Part shown: in pieces, positions 14,842-14,949 of the stretch
How the letters are laid out: the number at the start of each line of letters is the position of its first letter
Position numbering within the stretch: the stretch's first letter is position 1
Origin: RCC1774 sp050330855
Lineage (GTDB): Bacteria; Cyanobacteriota; Cyanobacteriia; Thermosynechococcales; Thermosynechococcaceae
Reading direction: 5' to 3'
Length of the DNA: 14,949 bases
Assembly: GCA_050330855.1 (NCBI GenBank)
Contig: JBHJNL010000175.1
Location: 1-14,949 of the forward strand
Position numbers and translations under genes: made by a program
Notes under the pieces: model-generated
What the model was told of the DNA's origin: nothing
Seen by the model: the letters and a program-made list of their open reading frames with translations, nothing else
The model's database searches: none

Positions 14842-14949
14842 TTAGTAAAGGATAGAGAAAATATCGCTGGATTCATTCCCTTCAATCTTTTCTCTGATTA
14901 AGCGGTTGTACTCATGAATGAAATTCCAAATCGCGCCGACGTGGTTTTC
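14842..14949 (-). CDS. Partial CDS, C-terminus of unrecognised protein
   Basis: A minus-strand frame enters from the right edge with no stop for 35 codons and ends at TAA (14842-14844). The peptide reads ENHVGAIWNFIHEYNRL, then IREKIEGNESSDIFSILY. It looks like a helical soluble C-terminus with natural codon use. Only the tail is in the window, so no function is offered. An ATG on the opposite strand at 14914 overlaps it and is the competing interpretation of this edge. Confidence 0.45.
   Translation of the reverse strand, partial: ENHVGAIWNFIHEYNRLIREKIEGNESSDIFSILY

Noticed and set aside
14914..14949. Plus-strand ATG frame running off the right edge (MNEIPNRADVVF)
   Set aside because: Only 12 codons are visible, no ribosome binding site precedes it, and the minus-strand frame over the same bases is longer and ends in an operon-like arrangement. 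It remains possible.

Overview
The window is cyanobacterial. Seven perfect HIP1 octamers (GCGATCGC) lie at 1393, 2680, 3190, 5431, 7951, 9215 and 14778, about thirty times the number expected by chance in 15 kb, and the protein families (PAS-GAF-PP2C, stand-alone FHA, STAS, divergent HATPase, OPX and PCP export proteins) are typical of that phylum. The genus cannot be named from sequence alone. I ran no searches: family calls rest on motifs I could read and on recalled family features.

Layout. Positions 110-295 hold a decayed transposase C-terminus. Next to it, on the plus strand, are a PAS-GAF-PP2C phosphatase (391-2046) and an FHA-domain protein (2062-2583). Facing them on the minus strand, in transcription order from the right, are an Alg14-like and an Alg13-like glycosyltransferase half (6995-6022, overlapping by 4 nt), a STAS domain fused to an initiating sugar-phosphate transferase (5923-4922), an RsbW-type HATPase (4915-4436), a 395-nt AT-rich gap with repeats, a family-2 glycosyltransferase (4040-3009) and a free STAS protein (2964-2635). 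A 444-nt divergent intergenic region (6996-7439) separates these from a plus-strand run: sulfotransferase, Wzx-type flippase, secreted proline-rich protein of unknown function, OPX export protein, PCP co-polymerase without a kinase domain, and Wzy-type polymerase (7440-14617). At the right edge two minus-strand reading frames, one partial and one encoding a 31-residue putative membrane peptide, enter from outside.

How it fits together. The window encodes most of a Wzx/Wzy-dependent exopolysaccharide pathway. The STAS-fused transferase would load the first sugar on undecaprenyl phosphate, the Alg13/14-like pair and the GT2 enzyme would extend it, Wzx would flip it, Wzy would polymerise it, and PCP and OPX would export it. 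The sulfotransferase suggests a sulfated polymer, comparable in gene content to the synechan (xss) locus of Synechocystis as I remember it.

The most notable feature is regulatory. Every class of component of a SpoIIAA/AB-RsbU partner-switching module is present (PP2C phosphatase, HATPase kinase, free STAS), and a second STAS domain sits on the initiating transferase, 6 nt from the HATPase gene. This suggests, as inference, that Ser phosphorylation of the STAS domain gates the first committed step of polysaccharide synthesis, or that the enzyme's STAS domain titrates the kinase. Cyanobacterial partner-switch systems controlling polysaccharide and motility are known (Hmp system of Nostoc punctiforme), but direct fusion to the enzyme is a different arrangement.
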